DNA of 43,535 nucleotides from the NCBI GenBank assembly GCA_018817515.1, contig JAHIUD010000051.1, forward strand, positions 1 through 43,535. The letters are read 5' to 3'. The translations under genes and the position numbers were made by a program. This document shows, piece after piece, positions 15,840 through 24,610 of the stretch (positions are counted from its first letter, which is position 1; each line of letters opens with the position of its first letter). This DNA comes from Pseudomonadota bacterium (lineage in GTDB: Bacteria; Desulfobacterota; Desulfovibrionia; Desulfovibrionales; Desulfovibrionaceae). Below the pieces are notes generated by a model. That model was not told where the DNA came from. It searched no databases and was given only the letters and a program-made list of their open reading frames with translations.

Positions 15840-17210
15840 ATGGACACCCCGCCCCCCCCCACCGGCAGCGCATCCGGCCCGACCGATCAGCCTGTCGCGC
15901 AACCCGCTTTCCGCGAGTTCTTCCGCTACTGGCTGCGCCTGGGCTTCATCAACTTCGGCGGCCCGGCCGGGCAGATCGCCATGATGCACAAGGACATCGT
16001 GGACGAGCGCGGCTGGGTGCGGGAGAAGCTCTTCCAGCGCGCCCTGGGCTTCTGCATGCTGCTGCCCGGGCCCGAGGCGCACCAGCTGGCCGTGTACCTG
16101 GGCTGGCGCCTGCACGGCTATACCGGCGGCATCGTGGCCGGGCTGTTCTTCCTGCTGCCGTCCGTGGTGCTGATGCTCGCGCTCTCCTGGCTGGCTGCGG
16201 CCCACGGCGGGGTGCCGCTCATCCAGGGCGTGTTCCGGGGCATCGCCGGGGCGGTGGTGGCCATCGTGGCCCAGGCCGTGTGGCGCATCGCCAAGAAATC
16301 CCTGAAGCACCCGGTGCTCTATGGTTTTGCTGCGGCCAGCTTCCTCATGGGCTACGCGCTGCGGCTCAAATTTCCGGGCATCGTGGTGGCCGCCGGGCTC
16401 CTGGGCCTGTGGCTGGGCCAGGTGCGGCCCGACATCTTTTGCCCCAAAGGCGTGTGCGAGCCCGATGACGTGGCCGAGGACCTGGCCGCCGCGCCCGCTG
16501 CCCGGCCCTGGCGGCACCTGGCCCGCGTGGGCGGCGTGGGCCTGGCCCTGTGGCTGGCCGTGGCCCTGCCGGTGTACCTGTTGTCCGGGCCGGACTCGCT
16601 GCTGCCGAAAATCCTGAGCTTTTACTCCCGCGCCAGCTTCGTGACCTTCGGCGGGGCCTACGCGGTCTTGTCCTACGTCTCGGACATGGCCATGCGCCTG
16701 GGCTGGGTGGGGCAGGAGCAGCTGGTGCTGGGCCTGGGCCTGGCCGAGACCACGCCCGGCCCGCTGATCATGGTCACGCAGTACGTGGGCTTCCTCACGG
16801 CCTGGAACCATCCGGGCGCGCTCACCCCGCTCACGGCGGGCATCCTGGGCGGGCTCTTGACCACCTTCGGCATGTTTCTGCCGAGCTTCCTGCTGGTGCT
16901 GGCGGGCGCGCCGTTCATCGAGGCCCTCACCGCCAACCCCCGGCTGCGGGCCGCGCTCACGGGCATCACGGCGGCGGTGGTGGGGGTGATCCTGAAGCTC
17001 GGCGTGGTCTTCGCCCTGGCCACCTTCTGGCCCAAGGCAGCAGGCGGCGCCGGGTTCGTGGGCGGCATTGGCTTTGCGGGGGGGCTGGACGCCTTCGCCG
17101 TGGCCGTGGCCCTGGCCTGCGCGTTGGCCCTGTGGCGCTGGAACACCGGGGTGCACTACCTGGTTCTGGCCTGCGGCGCGCTGGGCGCTGCACTCATCCT
17201 GGTGGGATAG
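15840..17210 (+). CDS. chrA: Chromate transporter ChrA, two-domain form
   Basis: This 456-residue membrane protein has two homologous CHR domains. The first (about 20-200) carries the family motif FINFGGPAGQIAMM and GPEAHQLAVYLGW; the second (about 240-456) carries FVTFGGAYAVLSYV and TTPGPLIMVTQYVGF. Some 10-12 hydrophobic segments are visible. Family members export chromate, using an antiport mechanism. I place the start at 15840, where AGGGAG precedes the ATG; the frame is open upstream over the rhodanese gene. Sulfate-reducers face chromate as a sulfate analogue, which fits. Confidence 0.95.
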   Translation: MDTPPPPTGSASGPTDQPVAQPAFREFFRYWLRLGFINFGGPAGQIAMMHKDIVDERGWVREKLFQRALGFCMLLPGPEAHQLAVYLGWRLHGYTGGIVAGLFFLLPSVVLMLALSWLAAAHGGVPLIQGVFRGIAGAVVAIVAQAVWRIAKKSLKHPVLYGFAAASFLMGYALRLKFPGIVVAAGLLGLWLGQVRPDIFCPKGVCEPDDVAEDLAAAPAARPWRHLARVGGVGLALWLAVALPVYLLSGPDSLLPKILSFYSRASFVTFGGAYAVLSYVSDMAMRLGWVGQEQLVLGLGLAETTPGPLIMVTQYVGFLTAWNHPGALTPLTAGILGGLLTTFGMFLPSFLLVLAGAPFIEALTANPRLRAALTGITAAVVGVILKLGVVFALATFWPKAAGGAGFVGGIGFAGGLDAFAVAVALACALALWRWNTGVHYLVLACGALGAALILVG

Positions 17211-17327
17211 GGCGCCCTGCTGCCAGAAATTGCCTTTCGCCGGAGCTTGGCGTAGAAGCCGGACTGCGCGGTTCCACCCTCTGACGTTCGGGGCCGCGCT
17301 CAGAGTTCACCAGCACTGGAGAGCATC

Positions 17328-18011
17328 ATGCGCCTTGTTCCAAGAATCCTCGGCCAGTCTTTGGGCCTACTGGCCCTGTCCGCGCTCTTCGCCTTCGGCG
17401 TCAACGCCGCCCGGCCCGATGGCCTGCCCCTGGCCCAGGCCGCAGCCAAGCCCGCGCCCAGCGCCGTGCAGCTCACCGAGGCCAGCGGCGAGATCGCGCT
17501 CAAGGACGCCGCCATGCTGTTCCTGTCCGGCCGCGCCGTGTTCCTCGATGCGCGCTCGGATTTCGAGTATCAGCTGGGCCACATCCAGGGGGCCATCAAC
17601 CTGCCGGTGCGCAATTTCGCCTCGGAATTCCAGGACATCAAGCCCCGGCTGGCGGGCAAGGACGCGGTCATCGCCTATTGCGACGGCGCGGGATGCCCCT
17701 TGAGCCACGCCCTGGCCAAGCACCTGCGCGAGGCCGGAGTCAAGAACGTCTACGTGCTGAAGAACGGCTGGTCCTTGTGGCAGGCCGAGAAGCTGCCCGT
17801 GGCCAAGGGCGTTGACGGCGCTCCGAGTTCGCCGACCACTCCGGGCGCTGCGGCCCCGGCCACCAAGGCCCAGCTCGCGCCCGAGAGGACCGCGTCCTCC
17901 CCGCTGAGCAAGGCCAAGGCCCCCCGGCTGAGCAAGGCCCCCCAGATGAGCACCGCCACCCCAGCCAAGGCCAACGGCCAGGACAAGCTGTGCACCGACT
18001 GCACCAACTGA
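17328..18011 (+). CDS. Secreted rhodanese-domain protein with C-terminal CxxC
   Basis: This 227-residue protein has a signal peptide or anchor at residues 1-39 (SLGLLALSALFAFGV, possible cleavage after AQAAA). A rhodanese domain spans about 55-160: FLDARSDFEYQLGHI, then catalytic Cys118 in YCDGAGC, with a second Cys at 123. A Pro/Ala/Ser-rich tail leads to a terminal LCTDCTN, a CxxC that could bind metal or act in disulfide chemistry. Its TGA overlaps the ATG of the next gene by one base (TGATG), so translation is coupled. A periplasmic sulfur-transfer or thiol role with the MauE-like partner is the most likely reading. It follows chrA by 117 bases. Confidence 0.9.
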   Translation: MRLVPRILGQSLGLLALSALFAFGVNAARPDGLPLAQAAAKPAPSAVQLTEASGEIALKDAAMLFLSGRAVFLDARSDFEYQLGHIQGAINLPVRNFASEFQDIKPRLAGKDAVIAYCDGAGCPLSHALAKHLREAGVKNVYVLKNGWSLWQAEKLPVAKGVDGAPSSPTTPGAAAPATKAQLAPERTASSPLSKAKAPRLSKAPQMSTATPAKANGQDKLCTDCTN

Positions 18012-18463
18012 TGCCTGTGCCCGCGCGCGCTGCGGACTTCGCGCTGCGCTTCGCCCTGGCGTTGGTGCTGTTCTACGCCAGCGCGGACAAGCTGCTGCAC
18101 CCGCAGGACTTCGCAGCCATCGTCAAGGGCTACCATGTCCTGCCGGACGCGCTCATCAACCCGGTGGCCATCTGGCTGCCGTGGCTGGAGCTGGCGCTGG
18201 GCCTAAGCCTGGTGTCCGGGTTCTGGAGCGAGGGCGCGGCAACGCTGACCGCCGGGCTGTTCGGGGCGTTCTGGCTGCTGATGATCGTGAGCTGGGCGCG
18301 CGGCATCGACGTGGGCTGCGGCTGCTTTTCCACCAAGCCCGCCGACCCCGGCGCGGAACCGGTCTCCATGCTCTACTACATCGGCCGCGACGCCGTGCTC
18401 TTCGGGCTGGCGCTGTTCACTGCCTGGGTGCGGCTCAAGGCGGTGGGAGAGGGCGGCGAGTAG
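18011..18463 (+). CDS. MauE/DoxX-family membrane protein
   Basis: This 150-residue protein has four transmembrane segments and the DoxX/MauE pattern: RFALALVLFYASADKLLHP, then YHVLPDALINPVAIWLPWLELALG, then GIDVGCGCF. The GCGCF motif supplies two cysteines near a membrane edge, typical of MauE-like proteins that cooperate with thiol-disulfide partners. The start at 18011 overlaps the stop of the secreted rhodanese. Together they resemble a two-gene sulfur/thiol module widespread in proteobacteria; its biochemical role is not established. Confidence 0.88.
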   Translation: MPVPARAADFALRFALALVLFYASADKLLHPQDFAAIVKGYHVLPDALINPVAIWLPWLELALGLSLVSGFWSEGAATLTAGLFGAFWLLMIVSWARGIDVGCGCFSTKPADPGAEPVSMLYYIGRDAVLFGLALFTAWVRLKAVGEGGE

Positions 18464-18557
18464 CTTTTCGCCAGCCCCTTCCATTCGCGCTTTACGTCCA
18501 CCCCTTCTGTCCACCCCTTCCGTCCGCCAATACGGGCCGCTCTCCGTTTGACGCTCC

Positions 18558-19394
18558 TTACTTAACGAACGTCCCGTCCTGATACTCGCGGAAGGCCGTC
18601 TGGATCTCCTCCTGCGTGTTCATGACGATGGGGCCGCGCCAGGCGATGGGCTCGCCCAGGGGCTGGCCCGTGAGCAGCAGGAAGCGCACGCCGTCGCCCT
18701 CGCCCTGCACGGCCAGCTCGTCGCCGTCCTCGAACAGCACCAGGGTGCGGTCGACCACGGGCGTGCCGTTCACCAACCCCTGCCCCCCGATGACGTAGAT
18801 AAAGGCCGTGTACCCGCGCCGGGTGGGATGCGTGAACTCAACGCCGCCGGGCACTGCGCAGTCCAGGTACTCCGGGTCGATGACGATCTCTTCCATGGGG
18901 CCGCGCACGCCGCCCAGCTCGCCCGCGATGACCTTCACGCGCACGCCGCCAGGCAGCGCCACCTCGGGGATGTCCGCCGCCGTGATGCCCCGGTAGCGCG
19001 GGGGCATCATCTTCTGGGTTGCTGGCAGGTTGGCCCAGAGCTGGAAGCCGTGCATGGAGCCGTGCGCGTCGCCCTTGGGCATCTCCTGGTGGATTATGCC
19101 GCTGCCTGCGGTCATCCACTGCACGTCGCCGGAGGAGATGACGCCCTGGTTGCCCATGCTGTCGCCGTGCTCCACGTCGCCCTTGAGCACGTAGGTGATG
19201 GTCTCGATGCCGCGATGCGGGTGCCAGGGGAAGCCTTTGAGGAAGTCCGCCGGGTTGTCGGCGCGGAAGTCGTCGAGCATGAGGAAGGGGTCAAAGGCCG
19301 GGGCCTCGTAGTAGCCGAACATGCGGTGCAGGCGCACGCCAGCGCCCTCGGTGACGCCCTCGCCCCTGTAGATGTCTTTGATGGCCCTGCGCAT
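18558..19394 (-). CDS. Pirin family protein
   Basis: This 278-residue bicupin has the pirin metal ligands His58 and His60 (in WHPHRG) and His102 and Glu104 (in IIHQEMP), followed by MHGFQLWANLP. Pirins bind iron and include quercetin dioxygenases and redox-sensing regulators; the role here is unknown. The start at 19394 follows GGGAGGG. The frame continues upstream but that extension has no ribosome-binding site. It is a single-gene unit. Confidence 0.93.
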   Translation of the reverse strand: MRRAIKDIYRGEGVTEGAGVRLHRMFGYYEAPAFDPFLMLDDFRADNPADFLKGFPWHPHRGIETITYVLKGDVEHGDSMGNQGVISSGDVQWMTAGSGIIHQEMPKGDAHGSMHGFQLWANLPATQKMMPPRYRGITAADIPEVALPGGVRVKVIAGELGGVRGPMEEIVIDPEYLDCAVPGGVEFTHPTRRGYTAFIYVIGGQGLVNGTPVVDRTLVLFEDGDELAVQGEGDGVRFLLLTGQPLGEPIAWRGPIVMNTQEEIQTAFREYQDGTFVK

Positions 19395-19489
19395 GGCGGT
19401 CCCTCCCGTCTTGGGGTTGCGGTTTCCTGATCGGTTCAGGATAGGCGCGCGGGCCGGGATGTCAACGGGCGGGCGTTTACGTGGGCATA

Positions 19490-19532
19490 AATGACAAGCC
19501 CCGCCACCATCCATCGGACAGCGGCGGGGCTT
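19490..19532 (-). terminator. Intrinsic terminator of the ykgJ-like/terC operon
   Basis: AAGCCCCGCC (19496-19505) pairs perfectly with GGCGGGGCTT (19523-19532). Read leftward the hairpin is followed by TTGTCATTT. It lies about 95 bases after the terC stop. Confidence 0.75.
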
Positions 19533-19626
19533 AAAGGCAGATTCACTCCAGCAATTGCAAAAAACGCTGCTCCACCCGCGCACTTGAGCCGGGCCGCACG
19601 GGCGGACTGCATTCTTCAGCCGGGGG

Positions 19627-20634
19627 CTATTTCCCGGCGTCCTTGTCCTGCGGCTTTTCCTTGGCCGGGCTTAGGGGCACCCAGCCCGTGAAGGCCTCCT
19701 CCGCTGCTGCCTCGGGCGCCAGCTTGCGCGTGCGGGCCAGCGAGAGCACCACCGAGCCGCCGATGATCAGCAGCGTCAGGAGCAGCGCCGCCTCCGTCGG
19801 GATCACCGGGCCGAAGTAGCCGTTGATGACCATCTTAAGCCCCACCACCACCAGCACGATGGACAGCCCGTACTTCAGGAAATGGAAGCGGTGGATGATG
19901 CCCGCCAGCGCGAAGAACAGCGCCCGCAGGCCCAGGATGGCGAAGACGTTGGACGTGTAGACCAGAAAGGGATCCTTGGTGATGGCGAAGATGGCCGGGA
20001 TGGAATCCAGCGCAAAGACCACGTCGGAGACCTCCACCAGCACCAGCACGATCAAAAGCGGGGTGATGAAGAGCTTCCCGGCCTGGCGCTGGAAAAAGCG
20101 CTCGCCCACGTAGTCCGCGGTGACGCGGAAGTGCTTGCGCATGAACTTCGTCACGCGGTTGCCGGAGAGGTCCGGCTCGTCGTTGATGGTCATGAGCATC
20201 TTGATGCCGGTGACGATGAGGAAGCCCCCGAAGATGTAGATGACCCAGTGGAAGGCGTTCAAGATGGCCGAGCCAGCCAGGATCAGGCTCATGCGCATGA
20301 TAAGCGCGCCCAGAATGCCCCAGAACAGCACCGTGTGCTGCGATTTGGCGGGCACCTGGAAGTGGGCGAAGATGAGCACGAACACGAAGATGTTGTCGAT
20401 GCTCAGGCTCTTTTCAATGAGGTAGCCGGTGAGGAACTCATACCCGGCCTGGCGGCCCTCGAAGTGGAAGATGACCCCGGAAAAGCACAGGGCCAGCACG
20501 AAGTAGCCGAAGCTGAGCCAGAGGGATTCCTTGATGCTGACCTTGTGGTGGTCGCGGTGCAGCACGCCCAGGTCAAAGGCCAGGAGAACGAGGACGAGCA
20601 GGTTGAAGCCCGCCCAGTGCCACCATTGGGTCAT
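19627..20634 (-). CDS. terC: TerC-family integral membrane protein
   Basis: This 335-residue protein has about nine hydrophobic segments and the TerC/Alx signature SLSIDNIFVFVLIF near residue 92-105, with acidic residues in membrane helices. VEVSDVVFALDSIPAIFAITKD lies near 210-231, and the conserved FALAGI(I)HRFHFLKYGL near 256. Members are implicated in manganese export or metallation of exported proteins. Start 20634 has AAGGAG. It is third in a leftward operon. I looked for, and did not find, a yybP-ykoY manganese riboswitch ahead of the operon. Confidence 0.94.
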   Translation of the reverse strand: MTQWWHWAGFNLLVLVLLAFDLGVLHRDHHKVSIKESLWLSFGYFVLALCFSGVIFHFEGRQAGYEFLTGYLIEKSLSIDNIFVFVLIFAHFQVPAKSQHTVLFWGILGALIMRMSLILAGSAILNAFHWVIYIFGGFLIVTGIKMLMTINDEPDLSGNRVTKFMRKHFRVTADYVGERFFQRQAGKLFITPLLIVLVLVEVSDVVFALDSIPAIFAITKDPFLVYTSNVFAILGLRALFFALAGIIHRFHFLKYGLSIVLVVVGLKMVINGYFGPVIPTEAALLLTLLIIGGSVVLSLARTRKLAPEAAAEEAFTGWVPLSPAKEKPQDKDAGK

Positions 20635-20670
20635 CGTGAGTCTCCTTGAAGGCCCTGTGCGGGCTTTCGG

Positions 20671-20928
20671 CTATTCGTCGGCCAGCAGGCGCTCGGCCAC
20701 GCTGACGTCGTACAGGCTGGTGGGGTCGCTGGCCTTGCCGCTGGCCTTGAACATGGCCGCGGCCTGCGCGATGACCTCATAGGGCAGCCAGTTGTGCTTG
20801 TCCCACACGCTCTGGTCGCCCTGGTGCCACATGCGGAACTCCACGCGGCCGCCGAAGCGGCGCACGTACATGCGCGCCTCCGGGTGCTGCGGGTTGGGAT
20901 AGTAGTAGAGGCCGAGCTGGTCTTTCAT
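20671..20928 (-). CDS. Conserved small protein, 85 residues, unknown function
   Basis: I cannot name this family. The protein is soluble, rich in aromatic residues (GLYYYPNPQHPEARMYVRRF, then EFRMWHQGDQSVWDKHNWLPY), and ends with a short helical tail. The start codon overlaps the stop of the YkgJ-like gene in the sequence ATGA, with GGAGA upstream, so it is translationally coupled. Its position between a metal-cluster protein and TerC hints at metal handling, but nothing in the sequence shows this. Confidence 0.85.
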   Translation of the reverse strand: MKDQLGLYYYPNPQHPEARMYVRRFGGRVEFRMWHQGDQSVWDKHNWLPYEVIAQAAAMFKASGKASDPTSLYDVSVAERLLADE

Positions 20929-21695
20929 GGCGTGTTCTCCGGCTGAGGTGGCAGGGGCGCTGGCGAAGGCGTCGACTGGCCCAGGGGGTCGGCCTGCACG
21001 CGCAGGCCGGTGCGGGCGTCGGGGCGCAGGGACAGCCCGGCTGCGGCGAACAGCACACTGGCGTCGCGGCCCAGGAAAAATTCGTGGAACTCCGGCCCGA
21101 TGCCAGCCCGCTCGGCCAGGCCCGTGCGGAAGGCGCGGTCGGCCAGGGCCATGCGCGTCAGCTCGTCCTGGGCGTCCAGCGACTCCACGCCGCCTGTGCG
21201 CAGGAGCGCGGCCAGGGGGGCTATGCGCGCCACCGGGACCAGGGCCTCGTGCTCGGCCATGACGGCGAGCAGGCCGTGCCCGGCGGGCAGGAAATCGGCG
21301 CGGGTGAGCCGCCCGGACTCATACATGGCGGCCAGGGGCGCGGTGTCCTGGCAGGACAGCACGCGGCACTCTTCCGGGCGGCGGTCATACAGGGCGCAGG
21401 CGTTGCCGGGCTGGGTCAAGAGCGCGCAGGCCCAGCCGTTGCCTCCGGTGATGCGGTGGGCGCTGGCCGTGCCGCCGCGCAGCTTGAGCACCTCGGCGGT
21501 CAGGGGCAGCAGGCGGCCCTTGGGCTGGTCGAAACACAGCTCGCCTGCGCGCAGGGTGACCACCATGGCCAGGCTGAGCGCACCCTGGCCCTCGAACAGG
21601 TGCATGTCCTGGTCGTGCAGGGCCGGGCCGCCCTTTTGGCAGCAGGTGCCGCAGCGGCGGCAGGAGGCATCGGTGGGATCGGCTGCAGTTTTCAA
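20925..21695 (-). CDS. YkgJ-family putative Zn/Fe-cluster-binding protein
   Basis: This 256-residue protein begins with the YkgJ pattern CRRCGTCCQKGGPAL, giving Cys12, 15, 18 and 19. Further cysteines (CALLTQPGNACALYDRRPEECRVLSC, given here by its key residues: Cys near 90, 100, 109 and 114) complete the usual eight. Such proteins are thought to carry a metal centre; the function is unknown. The best start is a TTG at 21695, with no clear ribosome-binding site, so the N-terminus is uncertain by a few residues. A Pro-rich tail ends the protein. It is divergent from dsrA and shares the 369-base upstream region. Confidence 0.85.
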   Translation of the reverse strand: MKTAADPTDASCRRCGTCCQKGGPALHDQDMHLFEGQGALSLAMVVTLRAGELCFDQPKGRLLPLTAEVLKLRGGTASAHRITGGNGWACALLTQPGNACALYDRRPEECRVLSCQDTAPLAAMYESGRLTRADFLPAGHGLLAVMAEHEALVPVARIAPLAALLRTGGVESLDAQDELTRMALADRAFRTGLAERAGIGPEFHEFFLGRDASVLFAAAGLSLRPDARTGLRVQADPLGQSTPSPAPLPPQPENTP

Positions 21696-21823
21696 AATTT
21701 TGATTGCCTGTGTTCAAGGATTTGCAGTACAGAAATGCCAGTCATCGGGAACCGCTGCTTACCCTGGCGTGGGCCGGAAAGCAACCCGCCGGTGCGGCTG
21801 GAGAAGGTCGCAGGGGAGGAGTA

Positions 21824-21862
21824 ATGCTTGCCGGAGAGTGTGTTTTACCGGATTTATGTTGA
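21824..21862 (+). CDS. Possible 12-residue upstream peptide
   Basis: A 12-codon frame, MLAGECVLPDLC then TGA, follows a very strong GGGGAGGAG ribosome-binding site. It has two cysteines. Its end overlaps the only good -35-like box of the region, so it is in the dsr message only if transcription starts further upstream. It may be chance. Confidence 0.25.
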   Translation: MLAGECVLPDLC

Positions 21863-21888
21863 CAAAGACGGTGGATTTTCCGTAACAG
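21859..21888 (+). promoter_or_regulatory. Candidate dsrAB promoter
   Basis: TTGACA (21859-21864) is a perfect -35 box. A weak TAACAG (21883-21888) lies 18 bases further on. If it is used, the dsr leader would be about 170 bases long and would contain both hairpins described below. Confidence 0.4.
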
Positions 21889-21917
21889 AACAGCAATCAT
21901 GCGCTGGACTTGGACGG

Positions 21918-21935
21918 GGCGGGATTTATCCCGCC
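21918..21935 (+). repeat. Perfect inverted repeat in the dsrAB leader
   Basis: GGCGGGAT-TT-ATCCCGCC is an 8+8 perfect palindrome with a 2-base centre; as RNA it would give a six-pair GC stem with an ATTTAT loop. No T-run follows, so it is not a simple terminator. It lies 130 bases before dsrA and could be a protein operator or an RNA element. Confidence 0.6.
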
Positions 21936-21985
21936 AATTCGTTCTCTAGGCGATTCGCACGATGGAGGAAAAGGCATTCGGCAGA

Positions 21986-22003
21986 GCCCGCGCGCCAGCG
22001 GGC
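21986..22003 (+). repeat. Second hairpin in the dsrAB leader
   Basis: GCCCGC (21986-21991) pairs with GCGGGC (21998-22003) around GCGCCA. It lies 61 bases before the dsrA start. The rest of the 369-base interval 21696-22064 holds no other convincing gene. Confidence 0.45.
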
Positions 22004-22064
22004 AAGGGCTGGATGGTTCTTGGAGTGTGGCAACATCATTAATCAAACAACGGAGGTTAAGGGA

Positions 22065-23378
22065 ATGGCGAAACACAAAACCCCCTTGTTGGACCAGCTG
22101 GAAAGCGGCCCGTGGCCCAGCTTTGTGTCCGACATCAAGCAGGAAGTAGCACACAGATACGCGAATCCGAAGGGAATCGACTTCCAGATCCCTGCGGAGT
22201 GCCCGGACGACCTGCTGGGTGTCCTGGAGCTGTCCTATGTCGAAGGTGAGACCCACTGGAAGCATGGCGGCATCGTTGGCGTGTTCGGTTACGGCGGCGG
22301 CGTCATCGGTCGCTACTGCGACCAGCCCGAGAAGTTCCCCGGCGTGGCCCACTTCCACACCGTGCGCTTGAACCAGCCCTCCGGCATGTACTACAAGACC
22401 GACTTCCTGCGTCAGCTCTGCGACCTGTGGGAACTGCGCGGCTCCGGCCTGACCAACATGCACGGCGCCACCGGCGACATCGTGCTTTTGGGCACCAGCA
22501 CTCCCCAGCTCGAAGAGATCTTCTGGGAAGTGACCCACAACATGAACAACGACCTGGGCGGCTCGGGCTCCAACCTGCGCACCCCGGCCTGCTGCCTCGG
22601 CGAGAGCCGTTGTGAGTACGCCTGCTACGATTCGCAGGAAATGTGCTACAACCTGACCAACGAGTACCAGGACGAGCTGCACCGCCCGGCCTTCCCGTAC
22701 AAGTTCAAGTTCAAGTTCGACGGCTGCTCGCTCGGCTGCGTGGCCGCCATCGCCCGCTCCGACATGAGCTTCATCGGCACCTGGCGCGACGAGATCCGTG
22801 TCGACCAGAAGGCCGTGGCTGCCTACGTCGGTGGCGAATTCGCCCCCAACGCCGGCGCTTACTCCGGTCGCGACTGGGGCAAGTTCGACATCCAGAAGGA
22901 AGTCGTTGAGCGTTGCCCCAGCCAGTGCATCCGCTTTGAAGGCGGCAAGCTGGAGATCAACAACAAGGAATGCGTCCGCTGCATGCACTGCATCTGCGTC
23001 ATGCCCCGCGCGCTCAAGATCGGCAACGACCGCGGCGTGTCCATCCTGGTCGGCGCCAAGGCCCCGATCCTCGACGGCCCGCAGATGGGTTCGCTTGCCA
23101 TCCCCTTCATCAAGGTCGACGACGACTACGCTGGAGTCAAGGAATTCATCGAAGCCACCTGGGACTGGTGGATGGAAGAAGGCAAGAACCGCGAGCGCAT
23201 CGGTGAGACACTGAAGCGCCTCGGCTTCGCCAAGCTGCTTGAAGTTACCGGCACCAAGGCTGATCCGCGCCACGTGAAGGAACCCCGCCACAACCCCTAC
23301 ATCTTCTGGAAGGAAGACGAAGTGGAAGGCGGCTGGCAGCGTGAGATCTCCGATTACCGCTCCAGACACCAGAAATAA
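22065..23378 (+). CDS. dsrA: Dissimilatory sulfite reductase, alpha subunit
   Basis: DsrA with DsrB forms the cytoplasmic alpha2beta2 enzyme that reduces sulfite, passing sulfur to DsrC in sulfate respiration. The protein has 437 residues, the usual length. The siroheme-coupled [4Fe-4S] cluster ligands are in place: Cys177 and Cys183 (ACCLGESRC) and Cys221 and Cys225 (DGCSLGCVA). The inserted ferredoxin domain has Cys284, Cys303, Cys306 and Cys309. The start at 22065 has GGAGG eight bases upstream; the frame is open for 79 codons before it, but those are leader. Codons are strongly biased to C-ending forms, as for a highly expressed gene. Confidence 0.99.
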   Translation: MAKHKTPLLDQLESGPWPSFVSDIKQEVAHRYANPKGIDFQIPAECPDDLLGVLELSYVEGETHWKHGGIVGVFGYGGGVIGRYCDQPEKFPGVAHFHTVRLNQPSGMYYKTDFLRQLCDLWELRGSGLTNMHGATGDIVLLGTSTPQLEEIFWEVTHNMNNDLGGSGSNLRTPACCLGESRCEYACYDSQEMCYNLTNEYQDELHRPAFPYKFKFKFDGCSLGCVAAIARSDMSFIGTWRDEIRVDQKAVAAYVGGEFAPNAGAYSGRDWGKFDIQKEVVERCPSQCIRFEGGKLEINNKECVRCMHCICVMPRALKIGNDRGVSILVGAKAPILDGPQMGSLAIPFIKVDDDYAGVKEFIEATWDWWMEEGKNRERIGETLKRLGFAKLLEVTGTKADPRHVKEPRHNPYIFWKEDEVEGGWQREISDYRSRHQK

Positions 23379-23398
23379 GTAGGACAGGAGGAAACATC

Positions 23399-24544
23399 AT
23401 GGCTTTTATTTCTTCCGGATACAATCCCGCGAAACCGATGGAGGGACGCATCACCGACATCGGACCGCGTCACTTCACCGACTTCCTGCCCCCGGTCCTG
23501 GCCAAGAACAAAGGCGCCTGGGACTACCACGAGATCATTGAGCCCGGCATGCTGCTGCACGTCGGCCTCTCCGGCGACAAGGTCTACACCGTCCGTTGCG
23601 GCGGCGCTCGCCTCATGTCCGTCACGCACATCCGCGAGATCTGCGACATCGCCGACAAGTACTGCGGTGGCCACCTGCGCTTCACCACCCGCAACAACAT
23701 CGAGTTCATGGTCCCCACCCTTGAGGACGCCAAGGCCCTCAAGGCCGACCTGAACGCCCGCAAGTTCGCTGGCGGTTCCAACAAGTTCCCCGTTGGCGGC
23801 ACCGGCGCCGGCGTCACCAACATCGTGCACACCCAGGGCTGGATCCACTGCCACACGCCCGCCACGGACGCCTCCGGCACCGTGAAGGCGACCATGGACG
23901 TGGTGTTCGAAGAGTTCCAGAACATGCGTCTGCCCGCCCCCGTGCGCATCTCCATGGCTTGCTGCCTGAACATGTGTGGCGCGGTGCACTGCTCCGACAT
24001 CGCCATCCTGGGCATCCACCGCAAGCCCCCGATCATCGACCACGAGAGCGTTGACAACATCTGCGAAGTGCCCCTGGCCGTCGCAGCCTGTCCCACCGGC
24101 GCCATCCGCCCGACCAAGATCGAGTTCCAGGGCAAGCAGATCAACACCGTCGCCGTGAAAAACGAGCGCTGCATGTTCTGCGGCAACTGCTACACCATGT
24201 GCCCGGCCATGCCCTTGGCCGACAAGACCGGTGACGGCATCGCCATCATGGTCGGCGGCAAGATCAGCAACCGTATGACGACCCCCAAGTTCTCCAAGGT
24301 CGTCGTGCCCTTCATCCCCAACGAGCCCCCGCGTTGGCCGAAAATGACCAAGGTCATCAAGAAGATCCTCGACACCTACGCCGCCGACGCCCGCAAGTAC
24401 GAGCGCCTGGGCGACTGGGCCAACCGCATCGGTTGGGAGCGCTTCTTCGAGAAGTGCGGCCTGGAGTTCTCGGCTCACTTGATCGACGACTTCCGTGATC
24501 CGGCGTACTACACCTGGCGCCAGACCACCCAGTTTAAGTTCTAG
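23399..24544 (+). CDS. dsrB: Dissimilatory sulfite reductase, beta subunit
   Basis: DsrB, 381 residues, carries the catalytic siroheme site. Ligand cysteines are Cys151 (in [10 protein letters not shown]), Cys188, Cys189 and Cys193 (in [12 protein letters not shown]). The ferredoxin domain cysteines are Cys231, Cys258, Cys261 and Cys264. The sirohaem-binding arginine/lysine segments ([14 protein letters not shown]) are conserved. It follows dsrA by 20 bases with AGGAGG before the ATG, so the two are cotranscribed and translated in near-equal amounts. Confidence 0.99.
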   Translation: MAFISSGYNPAKPMEGRITDIGPRHFTDFLPPVLAKNKGAWDYHEIIEPGMLLHVGLSGDKVYTVRCGGARLMSVTHIREICDIADKYCGGHLRFTTRNNIEFMVPTLEDAKALKADLNARKFAGGSNKFPVGGTGAGVTNIVHTQGWIHCHTPATDASGTVKATMDVVFEEFQNMRLPAPVRISMACCLNMCGAVHCSDIAILGIHRKPPIIDHESVDNICEVPLAVAACPTGAIRPTKIEFQGKQINTVAVKNERCMFCGNCYTMCPAMPLADKTGDGIAIMVGGKISNRMTTPKFSKVVVPFIPNEPPRWPKMTKVIKKILDTYAADARKYERLGDWANRIGWERFFEKCGLEFSAHLIDDFRDPAYYTWRQTTQFKF

Positions 24545-24559
24545 CCACAGACTGACAAC

Positions 24560-24587
24560 GGGGCGCGGAGGGCAACCTTCGCGCCCC
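24560..24587 (+). repeat. Intercistronic 12-bp hairpin with GCAA tetraloop
   Basis: Bases 24560-24571 pair with 24576-24587 along twelve positions (one G-T wobble), closing on GCAA, a stable GNRA-type loop. There is no T-run after it, so it is more likely a stabiliser or processing site of the dsrAB/dsrD message than a terminator. Confidence 0.85.
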
Positions 24588-24610
24588 TCACAACAAAAAG
24601 GGGCAACACC

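Noticed and set aside
18485-18535. Direct repeat GTCCACCCCTTC between the MauE-like gene and pirin.
   Set aside because: Only two imperfect copies in a short gap; no evidence of a larger array or of function.
20635-20670. Possible manganese (yybP-ykoY) riboswitch before terC.
   Set aside because: Only 36 bases separate terC from the preceding gene, which is too short, and none of the conserved motifs are present.
21962-22042. A 26-codon frame (MEEKAFGRA...) in the dsrA leader.
   Set aside because: No ribosome-binding site before its ATG, and the second leader hairpin lies inside it; most likely chance.
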